Made by a program: the position numbers and the translations under genes. From contig JAOTVC010000006.1 in assembly GCA_029863585.1 (NCBI GenBank), positions 1-42,825 on the forward strand: a stretch of 42,825 nt of DNA. The letters run 5' to 3'. The notes beneath the pieces were generated by a model. That model made no database searches and had not been told where the DNA came from. It saw only the letters and a list, made by a program, of their open reading frames with translations. The DNA comes from Alphaproteobacteria bacterium (GTDB lineage: Bacteria > Pseudomonadota > Alphaproteobacteria > SMXQ01). Of the stretch, positions 24,306-33,323 are shown piece by piece. How positions within the stretch are numbered: position 1 is the first letter of the stretch; the number at the start of each line of letters is the position of its first letter.

Positions 24306-24336
24306 GTTATTACCTAGATATATAAGAGTAATTACC
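24306..24336 (-). promoter_or_regulatory. AT-rich paired repeats upstream of the response regulator
   Basis: GTTATTACC (24306-24314) and GTAATTACC (24328-24336) differ at one base, are 22 bp apart (about two helical turns), and the second contains the palindrome GTAATTAC. They lie in a markedly AT-rich stretch between the response regulator and the DsbA-family gene. They could be a paired operator or promoter region; no protein is assigned. Confidence 0.35.
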
Positions 24337-24419
24337 CATCGGTTAACCGGCGCTGTTCCCAAAGCCGGCGGGGCTGTGCTATCGCTCTCCGACCGCTTGG
24401 TATTTCAAGGAATCGGCCC

Positions 24420-25073
24420 GTGGGGAAGACCACCATCGAGGTTTATTCGGACCCCGTTTGTCCGTGGTGCATGATCGGCAAACGCCGCCTCGATCGCGCG
24501 TTGGAGTCGATCGGAACGGGGTCGCACGGTCCGGAGGTTCTGGTGCGCTGGCGGGTGTTTCAGCTGAACCCGTCGATGCCGTCCGATGGGATGGACCGGG
24601 CCGCTTACCTGGCGGCAAAGTTCGGGGGCGCCGCCCGGGCGGGGGAGATCTACCGTGCCATCCGAAATGAGGGGGCTGGCGAAGGCATCCGTTTCGCCTT
24701 CGAGCGAATCAAGCGAACCCCTAATACCCTGAAGGCGCACGCCCTGATTGGGGCGGCCACCGCAAGCGGACTTGACCACGCCATGGTCGAGCGGCTGTTT
24801 CGCGCCTATTTCCTTGAAGGACTCGATATCGGCAGGGCCTCGGTTCTGCGTTCCCTGGCCGAAGAAGTGGGCCTTTCGGGTGCCGAAATCGACGCCTGCC
24901 TTGGCGATCATACGGACCACGGCCAGTTGACTGCGGAAGACGCGCGCGCGCGCGCCGGCGGCATTTCAGGGGTCCCCTTCTTTCTGATCGATGGCCGCTA
25001 TTCCCTGGCCGGAGCCGTACCCTCCGAGGTCCTGATCCGCGCCTTGCAGCTCGCGGGTCAGGCGGTTTCCTGA
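24420..25073 (+). CDS. DsbA-family (FrnE-like) thiol-disulfide oxidoreductase
   Basis: 217 residues. A thioredoxin fold with CPWC (Cys14, Cys17) in YSDPVCPWCMIGKRRLD, an alpha-helical insertion, and the cis-Pro loop GISGVPFFLIDGRY. There is no signal peptide, so it is cytoplasmic, like FrnE and the related 2-hydroxychromene-2-carboxylate isomerases. FrnE-type proteins are linked to oxidative stress. GTG start at 24420 with AAGGAA upstream. Its last 16 bases overlap the 3' end of mfd on the other strand. Confidence 0.9.
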   Translation: MGKTTIEVYSDPVCPWCMIGKRRLDRALESIGTGSHGPEVLVRWRVFQLNPSMPSDGMDRAAYLAAKFGGAARAGEIYRAIRNEGAGEGIRFAFERIKRTPNTLKAHALIGAATASGLDHAMVERLFRAYFLEGLDIGRASVLRSLAEEVGLSGAEIDACLGDHTDHGQLTAEDARARAGGISGVPFFLIDGRYSLAGAVPSEVLIRALQLAGQAVS

Positions 25074-28000
25074 GGCACGCCGGCACCTTCGCGCCCGGCG
25101 ATGCGGGCCAATGCGTCGAGCTCGCGTCCCAGGCCGCGAATCTGATCCGCGGGCGTCGGCCAGTCCGCCTTGATGACCAGGGTGTGGTCGGGACGCAGTC
25201 GCATGGTGCCCGCCTGTGCGGCAAGGACGGCGATCAGCCCCTCAGGATTGGCAAAGTTCTCGCCCCGGAACGTCAGCAGGCAGCCTCGCCGGCCGGCGTC
25301 CGCTTTTTCGACTCCGGCTGCCCGGCAGCTTTGCTTCAGGGTAAGGACGGCGAGAAGGTTGTCCACTTCCATGGGCAGGGGCCCGAAACGGTCGATCAGT
25401 TCGGCGGCGAAAGCCTCGATCGCGTCGCCGTCGGTCAGCCCCGCGAGGCGCCGGTAGAGGCCCAGCCGAAGACCCAGATCGGCGACATAGGTTTCCGGGA
25501 TCAGGACGGGGATGTCGAGATTGACCTGGGGCGACCATTCGGTTTCCGCCGGGGCGGCGCCGCGCAGTTCGGCGACGGTTTCCTCCAGCATGTGCTGGTA
25601 AAGCTCGATCCCGACCTCGCGGATATGGCCCGACTGTTCCTCTCCGAGCAGGTTGCCTGCGCCGCGAAGATCGAGATCGTGGCTCGCCAGGGTGAAGCCG
25701 GCTCCCAGGCTGTCTAGGGTCTGCATGACTTCGAGCCGCTTGAGGGCGGCCGCCGTCGGCACGCGCCTGGGCGGCAGCGTCAAGTAGGCATAGGCCCGCA
25801 CGCGAGAGCGCCCCACCCGGCCGCGCAGTTGATAGAGCTGGCCCAGGCCGAACATGTCGGCGCGATGGATGATGATGGTGTTGACGTTGGGCAGGTCGAG
25901 GCCCGATTCGATGATGTTGGTGGATATCATGATATCGAACGCGCCTTCCAGGAAGGCGGCCATGGTGCTCTCGATCTCCGAGGCTTGCATCTGGCCGTGG
26001 ACCGCGCGCACCCGGGCATCCGGCATGATCTCCGCGATCTGAGCCGTGACCGTCGCGATATCGCTGATGCGGGGGCAGACGTAGAAGCACTGGCCGCCCC
26101 GGTGAATCTCGCGCTTGATCGCTTCCCGGGTCACAAGCGGATCGTAAGGCAGGACGAACGTGCGCACCGCCAGCCGGTCGAGCGGGGGACTGGCAATGAT
26201 GCTCATGTCCTTGACGCCGGTCAGTGCCAATTGAAGCGTCCTTGGGATCGGCGTTGCCGTCAGGGTGAGGACGTGGATATCGGCACGGAGCTGCTTCAGG
26301 CGCTCCTTATGGGCGACGCCGAAATGCTGTTCCTCGTCGACAACGAGGAGACCGAGGTTGGCGAAATCGATGCTCTTTGCCAGCAGGGCGTGGGTGCCGA
26401 TGACGATGTCGACGCTCCCATCCTTGATCCGTTCCTTGACCCGCGCGGCGTCCGCAGGCGTTACCAGGCGCGATAACTGGGCGACTTCCGCGCCGGTTCC
26501 TTCGAACCGGGTGGAGAACACTTCGAAATGCTGGCGGGCCAGAAGGGTCGTGGGCACCACCACGGCGACCTGGGTGCCCGAAATGACGGCGGCGAAGGCC
26601 GCCCGCAGTGCGACCTCGGTCTTGCCGAACCCGACATCGCCGCAGATCAGCCGGTCCATGGGCCTGTCGCGGGCCATGTCGGCGAGGGTGTCGGCGATGG
26701 CGTTCTGCTGGTCTTCGGTCTCGCTGTACGGGAAACGGGCGCAGAACTCTTCGAACTCGCGGCCGCCCGGGCTCATCGGCTTGGCCGGGGCCAAGGTCCG
26801 TGCCGCAGCGATCTTGAGAAGCTCGGCGGCCATTTCCCGGATGCGATTCTTGAGCCGCGATTTGCGTGACTGCCATGCCGCACCGCCCAACCGGTCGAGT
26901 GCTACCGTTCCATGGTCTTCGCCGTAACGGCTCAAGACGTCGATGTTCTCTACCGGGACATAGAGCTTGTCGCCGCCGGCATAGATCAGGCGCAGGCAGT
27001 CGTGGGCGGCGGTTCGTGCGCCGCCTTCCCCCGGTAGTTCCAGGGTCTCGAGCCCTTCGTAGCGGCCGATGCCGTGATCGGCATGGACCACAAGGTCGCC
27101 CGCCTCCAGTGCGGAAAGCTCGGCCGCGAAGGCCTCTTTTGCACGATCCCGCCGCCGCGGCCGGGCGAGTTTGCGTCCGAGGATGTCGGGTTCGGTGATG
27201 ACCGTGAGGCCGGGTGCGGTGACGCCTTGCTCCAGATCGAGCTCGATGATCGCAGGCACGGCGGGGGCCAGCGCTTCCAGCTCGGACCAGTCGGCGCAAA
27301 GGGCAAGGTCGCGCACCCCGTGCTCGATCAGGAGACGGCGGATGCGGCTCAGGCTGCCGGGACTGGAACAGGCGAACACTACCCGGGCGCCGGTATCCCG
27401 CCGCGCCCGGGCGAGGCCGGCGGCGAGATCGAACGGATTCTCCTGCGTGGCCCGGGCCTGGGCCGCGAGGCTCGAGATCAGCCGCCCGCCGGCGTCGATC
27501 ACTTTGCCACCGTCCGCCGGCCTGGCGAAGGCATCGAAGCGCAGCGCTCCACGTCCGCCGATCGCCTCCTCCCATGCGCCGGCCATCAGGTAGAGGGCAT
27601 CAGGCGGCAGCGGGTTATAGACATCGCCACCGGCCGTGCCGGCGCTGCCCTCGAGTTCCTTTCGCGCGGCGTAGTAGTCCGCTATCTGCTCCTGGCGGGA
27701 AACCACAGCTTCCGACGTGCCGGCCGCGAAACTCACGGGCGTCGCCGGCAGGTAATCGAACAGTGTGGCCATTTCCTCCTGGAACAGGGGCAGCCAATGC
27801 TCCATTCCCGCCATGCGCCGGCCTTCGGAAACCGATTCGTAGAGCAGGTCACCGTCTTGCGCGGCGCCGAACAGCGCCCGGTAGCCGGTTCTGAAGCGGT
27901 CGATGCATGGCTTGGTCAGCAAGACCTCGCTGACCGGCTTGAGTGTAACCTCGTCGATCTCCTGCCCCGCCAGAGTCATCTGATTGATCGGGTCGAAGGC

Positions 28001-28606
28001 GTCGATGCGTTCGACCGTATCGCCAAAAAGATCCAGGCGCACCGGGGCATCCGCACCGGCGGGAAAAACATCGACGATGCCGCCGCGAACGGCAAACTCG
28101 CCCGGTTCCATCACGGTCTCGCTTCGGCTGTAGCCGAAGCGGTCCGCCGCGGCCCGGAACGAATCGAGGTCGAGCGGCCCCCCGCGGGTGATCCCGAAGG
28201 CCGCTCGGGCGAAACTATCGGGTGCTGCGACCTTCTGCAGCGCGGCATTGACCGTGGTCAGAACGGCGAACGGCGCGGCGGGCCCCGCCTCGGGGTCCCG
28301 CAGGCGGCGGGCGAGGCGCCAGAGGGTGTCGATCCGCCGGGCCGAGATCATGCCGTTGGGACCCACCCGGTCGTAGGGCAGGCAATCCCAAGCGGGGTAT
28401 AGCAGGAGCTCGATCCCAGGGACCAAGAAGCGCAGCGCCGCGGCCATGCCGGCCAGTGCCCGGTCGTCGACGGCGATGTGGATCAGTTGGTTCAGCCGGC
28501 CCGCACGAAAGCGTTCGCCCAGCCACAAGGCATCGAGGGCGCCGGGCGCGGCAGCGATCACCGTTTCCGTATTGGCGTCGAATTTTTTTATTTTAAAATC
28601 AGTCAT
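25058..28606 (-). CDS. mfd: Transcription-repair coupling factor Mfd
   Basis: 1182 residues, the normal length. The order is: UvrB-like N-terminal domains (PAWDCLPYDRVGPN), RNA-polymerase-interaction region (DLVVHADHGIGRYEGL), and the RecG-like motor with Walker A GDVGFGKTEVA, Walker B DEEQHFG, TATPIPRTL and QLRGRVGRSR, then the C-terminal regulatory domain. Mfd is an ATP-driven translocase that removes stalled RNA polymerase and recruits UvrA. The ATG directly follows the sdhE stop (TAA-ATG), so translation is coupled. The first 15 codons are notably A/T-rich (KIKKFD). Confidence 0.97.
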   Translation of the reverse strand: MTDFKIKKFDANTETVIAAAPGALDALWLGERFRAGRLNQLIHIAVDDRALAGMAAALRFLVPGIELLLYPAWDCLPYDRVGPNGMISARRIDTLWRLARRLRDPEAGPAAPFAVLTTVNAALQKVAAPDSFARAAFGITRGGPLDLDSFRAAADRFGYSRSETVMEPGEFAVRGGIVDVFPAGADAPVRLDLFGDTVERIDAFDPINQMTLAGQEIDEVTLKPVSEVLLTKPCIDRFRTGYRALFGAAQDGDLLYESVSEGRRMAGMEHWLPLFQEEMATLFDYLPATPVSFAAGTSEAVVSRQEQIADYYAARKELEGSAGTAGGDVYNPLPPDALYLMAGAWEEAIGGRGALRFDAFARPADGGKVIDAGGRLISSLAAQARATQENPFDLAAGLARARRDTGARVVFACSSPGSLSRIRRLLIEHGVRDLALCADWSELEALAPAVPAIIELDLEQGVTAPGLTVITEPDILGRKLARPRRRDRAKEAFAAELSALEAGDLVVHADHGIGRYEGLETLELPGEGGARTAAHDCLRLIYAGGDKLYVPVENIDVLSRYGEDHGTVALDRLGGAAWQSRKSRLKNRIREMAAELLKIAAARTLAPAKPMSPGGREFEEFCARFPYSETEDQQNAIADTLADMARDRPMDRLICGDVGFGKTEVALRAAFAAVISGTQVAVVVPTTLLARQHFEVFSTRFEGTGAEVAQLSRLVTPADAARVKERIKDGSVDIVIGTHALLAKSIDFANLGLLVVDEEQHFGVAHKERLKQLRADIHVLTLTATPIPRTLQLALTGVKDMSIIASPPLDRLAVRTFVLPYDPLVTREAIKREIHRGGQCFYVCPRISDIATVTAQIAEIMPDARVRAVHGQMQASEIESTMAAFLEGAFDIMISTNIIESGLDLPNVNTIIIHRADMFGLGQLYQLRGRVGRSRVRAYAYLTLPPRRVPTAAALKRLEVMQTLDSLGAGFTLASHDLDLRGAGNLLGEEQSGHIREVGIELYQHMLEETVAELRGAAPAETEWSPQVNLDIPVLIPETYVADLGLRLGLYRRLAGLTDGDAIEAFAAELIDRFGPLPMEVDNLLAVLTLKQSCRAAGVEKADAGRRGCLLTFRGENFANPEGLIAVLAAQAGTMRLRPDHTLVIKADWPTPADQIRGLGRELDALARIAGREGAGVPQETA

Positions 28607-28867
28607 TTATAAGTTATTCTTAAAGTTCTTAAGAAGGTGAAAAATGGGGCTGTCCAGGACCCCCGGGACGTCCATGCGACCGCTGATCCAGTCCATCAGA
28701 TCGGCATCGGTCTGCCCGATCAGGGCTTCGAACTGGTCGAGCTCCTCAGGGCTCATGGCGCCGAGGTGCAGGGCGGCGAATCCGCCCAACACCAAGTCAC
28801 CCTCCTGGGTCCCCCGGTGGCGGGCCTGATAGAGAAGGCGTTTCCGCCGGATCGCCGGATCATCCAT
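28607..28867 (-). CDS. sdhE: SdhE-type FAD assembly factor
   Basis: 86 residues, DUF339 family. RRKRLLYQARHRGTQEGDLVLGGFA contains the RGxxE motif needed for flavinylation of succinate dehydrogenase (SdhA). It ends with an acidic-hydrophobic helix. The ATG at 28867 (MDDPAIRR) has ACGGAAG upstream, and the ORF-track extension of 42 residues is not family-like. Position between recG (divergent) and mfd (downstream) is a common alphaproteobacterial order. Confidence 0.93.
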   Translation of the reverse strand: MDDPAIRRKRLLYQARHRGTQEGDLVLGGFAALHLGAMSPEELDQFEALIGQTDADLMDWISGRMDVPGVLDSPIFHLLKNFKNNL

Positions 28868-28991
28868 GAACTTCCGTCCCGTACGCGCACGACAAACCCC
28901 GCTCCCGGTCGGTGACAGGGGGCGATGGTGTGCGTAGGATATAAGCCCTCCAACCGCTCCTGTCAGCCATCCTTGTCGGAAACGGCGGTCC

Positions 28992-31088
28992 ATGCGCCCG
29001 GAAATTCTCTACCCCCTGTTCAAACCATTGACGACGCTGCCCGGCATCGGTAGCCGCAACGCCAAGTTGGTCGAGCGGATCACCGGCGGTGAACATGTCG
29101 TGGATCTGCTTTGGCACCTTCCGAGCGGCCTGATCGACCGCAGCTTCCAGCCCAAGGTCAAGGACGCGCCGGCGGGCCGCATCGCCACCCTGAGTATCAA
29201 GGTGGACCGCCACGTTCCCGGTGCCAACCGGCGGCTTCCTTACAAGGTTGTCTGTTCCGACGATACCGGCACGGCGGAGCTTGTGTTTTTCCATGCCCGG
29301 CCCGATTGGTTGGAAAAGGCCCTGCCGGTAGGCGAAGAACGGGTGGTCTCCGGCAAGGTGGAACACTACCGGGGCGTGGTCCAGATCACCCATCCCGACC
29401 ACATCGGCCCGCCCGAAGACCGCCTCACGCTGGCCGGCATCGAACCGGTCTACCCCCTGACCCAGGGTCTTTCCCCCAAAACCCTGAACCGCGCCATGGC
29501 CGCGGCGCTCGACACGCTTCCCGATCTCGCGGAATGGCTGGATACCGCGCTCGCCACCCGGGAGGGCTGGTCCGCCTGGCGACCGGCGTTGCGCGCTGTC
29601 CATCGGCCGAATTCGCAACGTGATCTCGACCCGCTGGCCGCGCCCCGCCGCCGCCTTGCCTATGACGAGTTACTGGCCAACCAATTGGCGATGGCCCTGG
29701 TGCGGGCGCATATGCGCCGCCAGGGCGGCCGCGCGACGGCATCGGACGGGGCATTGCGGGGCCGGGCCGAATCCGCCCTGCCCTTCTCCCTCACCGGCGG
29801 CCAGCGGCAGGCGCTTGCGGAAATCCTCGGGGACATGTCCTCGGATCGGCGCATGTTGCGGCTCCTGCAAGGCGATGTCGGCAGCGGTAAGACGGTCGTG
29901 GCGGCGCTCGCCATGTTGGAGGCGATCGGTGCCGGCCGCCAGGCCGCCCTGATGGCGCCGACGGAGATTCTTGCCCGGCAGCACCTCGCCGCGATGACGC
30001 CGGTGTTCGAGGCGGCGGGTGCCAAAGTCGCCCTGCTGACGGGCCGCAATAAAGGCGCGCCGCGCCGGCGCTTGCTGGAAGACCTCGCCGCGGGGCGGAT
30101 CGAAGCCGTGGTCGGCACCCATGCCCTGATCCAGGACGACGTGGTTTTCGCCGACCTTGCCCTGGTGGTGGTGGACGAACAGCACCGCTTCGGTGTCGCG
30201 CAGCGCTTGCAGCTTGCGGCCAAGGGCAGAGGCACCGATGTGCTGGTGATGACGGCAACGCCGATTCCTCGGACGCTGACCCTGATGGCCTATGGCGACC
30301 TCGATATCTCGCGGCTGACGGAAAAGCCCGCCGGGCGCAAGCCGATCGACACGCGGACCCTGCCCCTGAGCCGGCTGGAGGAAGTGCTCGACGGCATCGG
30401 CCGGGCCATCGGGCGCGGTTCCGATGGGGGGCGCCGGGTCTTCTGGGTGTGTCCCCTGGTGGCGGAATCGGAAGCGCTCGATCTTGCCGCGGCCGAGGAA
30501 CGCTTTGCCGCGCTGGAACGCCGTTTTCCAGGCAGGGTCGGGCTGGTGCATGGCCGCTTGAAAGGGCCGGAGAAGGATGCGGCCATGGCCGCTTTCGCCG
30601 CTGGTCATACCGCCATCCTGGTCGCGACCACGGTGATCGAGGTGGGGGTCGACATTCCCGAAGCGACGGTCATGGTGATCGAGCATGCCGAGCGTTTCGG
30701 CCTGGCTCAGCTTCATCAGTTGCGCGGGCGGATCGGGCGCGGCGCCGAGGCTTCGACCTGCCTGCTGCTCTACGGCGGCGGACTGACCGCGACGGCGCGC
30801 GAGCGTCTCAAGATCCTGCGCGAGACCGAGGATGGTTTCCGGATCGCCGAGGAAGACCTCCGCCTGAGAGGCGCGGGCGAGATTTTGGGCACGCGGCAGT
30901 CGGGTTTGCCGGCGTTTCGCATCGCCGATATCGCGGCCCATGGCGATCTCATGGAGATGGCGCGTGACGATGCCGCACTGATCATGGAAAAGGACGGCGG
31001 CCTCGCCTCGGCGCGCGGCGAGGCACTCAGGGTGCTGCTCTACCTGTTCGAACGCGACGCGGCAGTCGCCTACGCCCGGTCGGGCTGA
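28992..31088 (+). CDS. recG: ATP-dependent DNA helicase RecG
   Basis: 698 residues. The N-terminal wedge/OB domain (LTTLPGIGSRNAKLVERI, DLLWHLPSGLIDRS) is followed by the SF2 motor: GDVGSGKTVVA (Walker A), VVDEQHRFGV (Walker B), TATPIPRTL, TTVIEVGVDIPEA and QLRGRIGRG, and the C-terminal hook (ILGTRQSGLPAFRIADI). RecG reverses stalled replication forks and branch-migrates Holliday junctions. It is divergent from sdhE, and its last 19 bases overlap the convergent DUF502 gene. Confidence 0.97.
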   Translation: MRPEILYPLFKPLTTLPGIGSRNAKLVERITGGEHVVDLLWHLPSGLIDRSFQPKVKDAPAGRIATLSIKVDRHVPGANRRLPYKVVCSDDTGTAELVFFHARPDWLEKALPVGEERVVSGKVEHYRGVVQITHPDHIGPPEDRLTLAGIEPVYPLTQGLSPKTLNRAMAAALDTLPDLAEWLDTALATREGWSAWRPALRAVHRPNSQRDLDPLAAPRRRLAYDELLANQLAMALVRAHMRRQGGRATASDGALRGRAESALPFSLTGGQRQALAEILGDMSSDRRMLRLLQGDVGSGKTVVAALAMLEAIGAGRQAALMAPTEILARQHLAAMTPVFEAAGAKVALLTGRNKGAPRRRLLEDLAAGRIEAVVGTHALIQDDVVFADLALVVVDEQHRFGVAQRLQLAAKGRGTDVLVMTATPIPRTLTLMAYGDLDISRLTEKPAGRKPIDTRTLPLSRLEEVLDGIGRAIGRGSDGGRRVFWVCPLVAESEALDLAAAEERFAALERRFPGRVGLVHGRLKGPEKDAAMAAFAAGHTAILVATTVIEVGVDIPEATVMVIEHAERFGLAQLHQLRGRIGRGAEASTCLLLYGGGLTATARERLKILRETEDGFRIAEEDLRLRGAGEILGTRQSGLPAFRIADIAAHGDLMEMARDDAALIMEKDGGLASARGEALRVLLYLFERDAAVAYARSG

Positions 31089-31888
31089 TCGTCGCCGGTG
31101 TCGGCCGCTACCGCCGGCCGGCCCTTGTAGCGTTCGCGCAGGACATCGAGGTCCTCGAAGGTCTTGGCGGAAACGACGGGGCTGCTGCGCAGCGTCTCGG
31201 GCCGCCGGTCGGTGGGCGTGACGATGCCGCCCGACATCACCATCTTGATGCCCTCCTCCACCGTCATGTCGAGCACGACGACATCCTCATGGGGCACGAA
31301 GAGCAGGAAGCCCGAGGTCGGGTTCGGCGTCGTCGGCAGGAAGATGTTTAGGACTTTTTCCTGAGTCAGGTTCTGGACTTCACCTAGGGTTTCGCCCGTC
31401 AGGAAGCCCAAGGCCCAAATTCCGCGGCGGGGATATTCAACCAACACCACTTGGCGGAAAGCGTCGGACTGGTGGCTCAAGACGGTTTCGAACACCTGTT
31501 TGATGGTCGCGTGGATGCCGCGGACGATCGGCATGCGGTCCAACATGCGTTCGGACATGCGCAGGAAGCTGCGGCCCAGCAGATTGGTGGTCAACGCGCC
31601 GATCAACACCAAGCCGAGCAGCACAATGACAAGCCCGAGGCCGGGAATGGTGAAGGGCAGATAGGTTTCGGGATGATAGATATCGGGCACCAGCGGCATC
31701 ACCCGATCGTCGATCCAGGTCACGAAGGCCCAGGACAACCAGATCGTCAGGCCGATCGGCGCGGTGACGAGGATGCCTGCGATCAGGTAATTGCGAATGC
31801 GATGGAGAATGAGCGCGCTCAGCGCGGAGCGGAGACCGCGCCCGGCGGGGGCCTCGCCCTTTGGCTTATTCGTCGGGGAATCGTTCAT
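31070..31888 (-). CDS. DUF502 family membrane protein
   Basis: 272 residues with two membrane helices, near 33-55 (YLIAGILVTAPIGLTIWLSW) and 80-103 (IPGLGLVIVLLGLVLIGAL), followed by the cytosolic domain with RMLDRMPIVRGIHATIKQVFETVL and IFLPTTPNPTSGFLLFVP, the family core. Function is not known; the family is widespread in Proteobacteria and often sits near recG. The ATG at 31888 has no clear ribosome binding site. Confidence 0.9.
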   Translation of the reverse strand: MNDSPTNKPKGEAPAGRGLRSALSALILHRIRNYLIAGILVTAPIGLTIWLSWAFVTWIDDRVMPLVPDIYHPETYLPFTIPGLGLVIVLLGLVLIGALTTNLLGRSFLRMSERMLDRMPIVRGIHATIKQVFETVLSHQSDAFRQVVLVEYPRRGIWALGFLTGETLGEVQNLTQEKVLNIFLPTTPNPTSGFLLFVPHEDVVVLDMTVEEGIKMVMSGGIVTPTDRRPETLRSSPVVSAKTFEDLDVLRERYKGRPAVAADTGDDQPDRA

Positions 31889-32013
31889 GACCGTGGGCCG
31901 CGTCGCTTCATGTCAGGTCTTTTGCCGCTTGCTTTAGACGCGCGCGTTCTTCCGCATGCGTCCGGGAGTCAGGCCTTGGGCCCGGGTTCGGGCCGCTGCA
32001 TCACGCTTGACCC

Positions 32014-32328
32014 CTAGTTGAGGTCGTACCGGCGGAAGTACTCGCCGTTGGAGAACTCCTCGAAGATCCCGATATCGGGGTGATCGATCGGTTCGCCCGA
32101 ATTGTCACGCTCGAGGTTGCGTTCCGCCACGTAAGTCCAATGGTCGGCGCCGTGGACCAGAATGTGATACCAGGGCGCGTCCTTGGGCGGGCGGCTTCTG
32201 GCCATCTCCCGGTACCATTCCGGCGACCCCTGGTAGTCGGGATCGACATCGACGATGACGCCGCGATAGTCGAACAGTTTGTGGTGGATCGGCTGGCCGA
32301 CATGAAAACGGGCATATGACTTCTTCAT
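32014..32328 (-). CDS. hspQ: HspQ/YccV-like protein
   Basis: 104 residues. The fold is recognised from FHVGQPIHHKLFDYRGVIVDVDPDYQGSPEWY, APWYHILVHGADHWTYVAERNL and IDHPDIGIFEEF. In E. coli HspQ binds hemimethylated DNA and modulates Lon protease. The ATG at 32328 has GGAGTG upstream. It is a single gene between DUF502 and a lipoprotein gene. Confidence 0.92.
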   Translation of the reverse strand: MKKSYARFHVGQPIHHKLFDYRGVIVDVDPDYQGSPEWYREMARSRPPKDAPWYHILVHGADHWTYVAERNLERDNSGEPIDHPDIGIFEEFSNGEYFRRYDLN

Positions 32329-32503
32329 GTGAGGACACTCCGGCGGGACCAGCTAGGCAACTCAGCACCTTCTACCAACTACGGAACAACGGGACAAAAC
32401 TACCTAAATTTCACGTGGCGCAAGCTACCATCCAAGCGCACCCAGGTAAAATGTTTTGGCGTCGGTTGGTTAATCGAAACCGGCCCTCGCCGGTGTGGCG
32501 GCG

Positions 32504-32518
32504 TTAACGGATCGTTTA
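32504..32518 (+). promoter_or_regulatory. Imperfect CtrA-like box upstream of the lipoprotein
   Basis: TTAA-CGGATCG-TTTA keeps the N7 spacing but has one mismatch in the second half-site. It lies about 40 bp before the ATG at 32557. Confidence 0.3.
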
Positions 32519-32556
32519 CCCAGCCCCTCCTACGTTCCTATTCGGAGGGATGTGGG

Positions 32557-32862
32557 ATGCCGATGATTGCCTTGGGGCGCCTCTGCGCCGTTGCGATCCT
32601 GCCGCTTCTGGCACTTGGTGGCTGCTTGCTGGTCAGGGAGACGCCGACCCAGGTGGGCAAGACCGAGCAGGTCGATGAGCAGGGTCGCAAAGTCACCGTT
32701 TACCGGGTCTGCGAGCAGAAGCGCCTGCCGCTGTCCATGGCCTCGCGCACCCGCTGCCATACCGAGAAAATTACCCAGACCTTCTGCTACCGTTCGATCG
32801 GCAAGATCGATTGCTATGACAAGCCGATCCCTGGCCGAGTCCCGGTGGAGACCGGCCAGTGA
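32557..32862 (+). CDS. Small lipoprotein of unknown function
   Basis: 101 residues. MPMIALGRLCAVAILPLLALGGC is a lipoprotein signal with a lipobox at Leu20-Gly-Gly-Cys23. The mature part is basic and has four further cysteines (VCEQKR, TRCHTEKI, TFCYRS, DCYDK), suggesting disulfides in the periplasm. The ATG at 32557 follows CGGAGGGA. I do not recognise the family. The next gene starts with a GTG overlapping the stop (GTGA), so the two are probably co-translated. Confidence 0.75.
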   Translation: MPMIALGRLCAVAILPLLALGGCLLVRETPTQVGKTEQVDEQGRKVTVYRVCEQKRLPLSMASRTRCHTEKITQTFCYRSIGKIDCYDKPIPGRVPVETGQ

Positions 32863-33257
32863 GCCGGGCGGCGGCGACTGTGCCGATCCTGCGGCCACGC
32901 CACCGGCCCGGTAGCCGCGTCAGGCCGAGGGCCGCCCGCCCGCTGCCCATGGCGACGGCGCCCATTGCGCAGCTGCGGACGGCAGGGCAACCCGTTGAAG
33001 CGCCATCCCCGGAGCCCGGGGAGGCGCCAAAATCGCCTCGAATATGGGTTGCCCAGTATCTTTATCCCGGACCCGGCGGCGAAGGCCGTTTAGCGGTTCG
33101 GAAGATCCGCGCCAAGGACCGTGAAAGCGCCGAAGCGGTGGCCCTCAGGGCCGCTCCCTGGGAAGAGTTTGTCCTAACATTGGTGCCGGAGTCCGACGAT
33201 CAGTTTCTCGGCCAGGTCCGACACCGCGCGCTGGCGGCGAAAGCGCGGCGTTCGTAG
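32859..33257 (+). CDS. Hypothetical protein
   Basis: 132 residues. The first 58 are Arg/Pro/Ala-rich and probably disordered. From IWVAQYLYPGPGGEGRLAVRKIRAKDRESAEAVALR the sequence looks folded (alpha/beta). The GTG overlaps the lipoprotein stop by four bases, which argues that the gene is real. Function unknown. The true start may lie inside, for example at MATAPIAQL. Confidence 0.6.
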   Translation: MSRAAATVPILRPRHRPGSRVRPRAARPLPMATAPIAQLRTAGQPVEAPSPEPGEAPKSPRIWVAQYLYPGPGGEGRLAVRKIRAKDRESAEAVALRAAPWEEFVLTLVPESDDQFLGQVRHRALAAKARRS

Positions 33258-33284
33258 AACGGCCCGGGCCACTCGTGCCTCCCA

Positions 33285-33300
33285 TTAACCGCTCCTTTAA
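33285..33300 (+). promoter_or_regulatory. Imperfect CtrA-like box before the DUF454 gene
   Basis: TTAA-CCGCTCC-TTTAA reads as TTAA-N7-TTTA or TTAA-N8-TTAA. Only about 24 bp separate it from the ATG at 33324, so it would give a nearly leaderless message. Weak. Confidence 0.25.
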
Positions 33301-33323
33301 GGCTTGGGCCTAGTGTGCCGCGG

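Noticed and set aside
27074-28402. 442-residue plus-strand ORF inside mfd
   Set aside because: Shadow of mfd, which is clear at full length with all motor motifs.
29670-30941. 423-residue minus-strand ORF inside recG
   Set aside because: Shadow of recG; composition is typical of antisense reading in GC-rich DNA.
31977-31994. GGCCCG-ggtt-CGGGCC hairpin between DUF502 and hspQ as a terminator
   Set aside because: No T-run on either side; such stems arise easily in GC-rich DNA.
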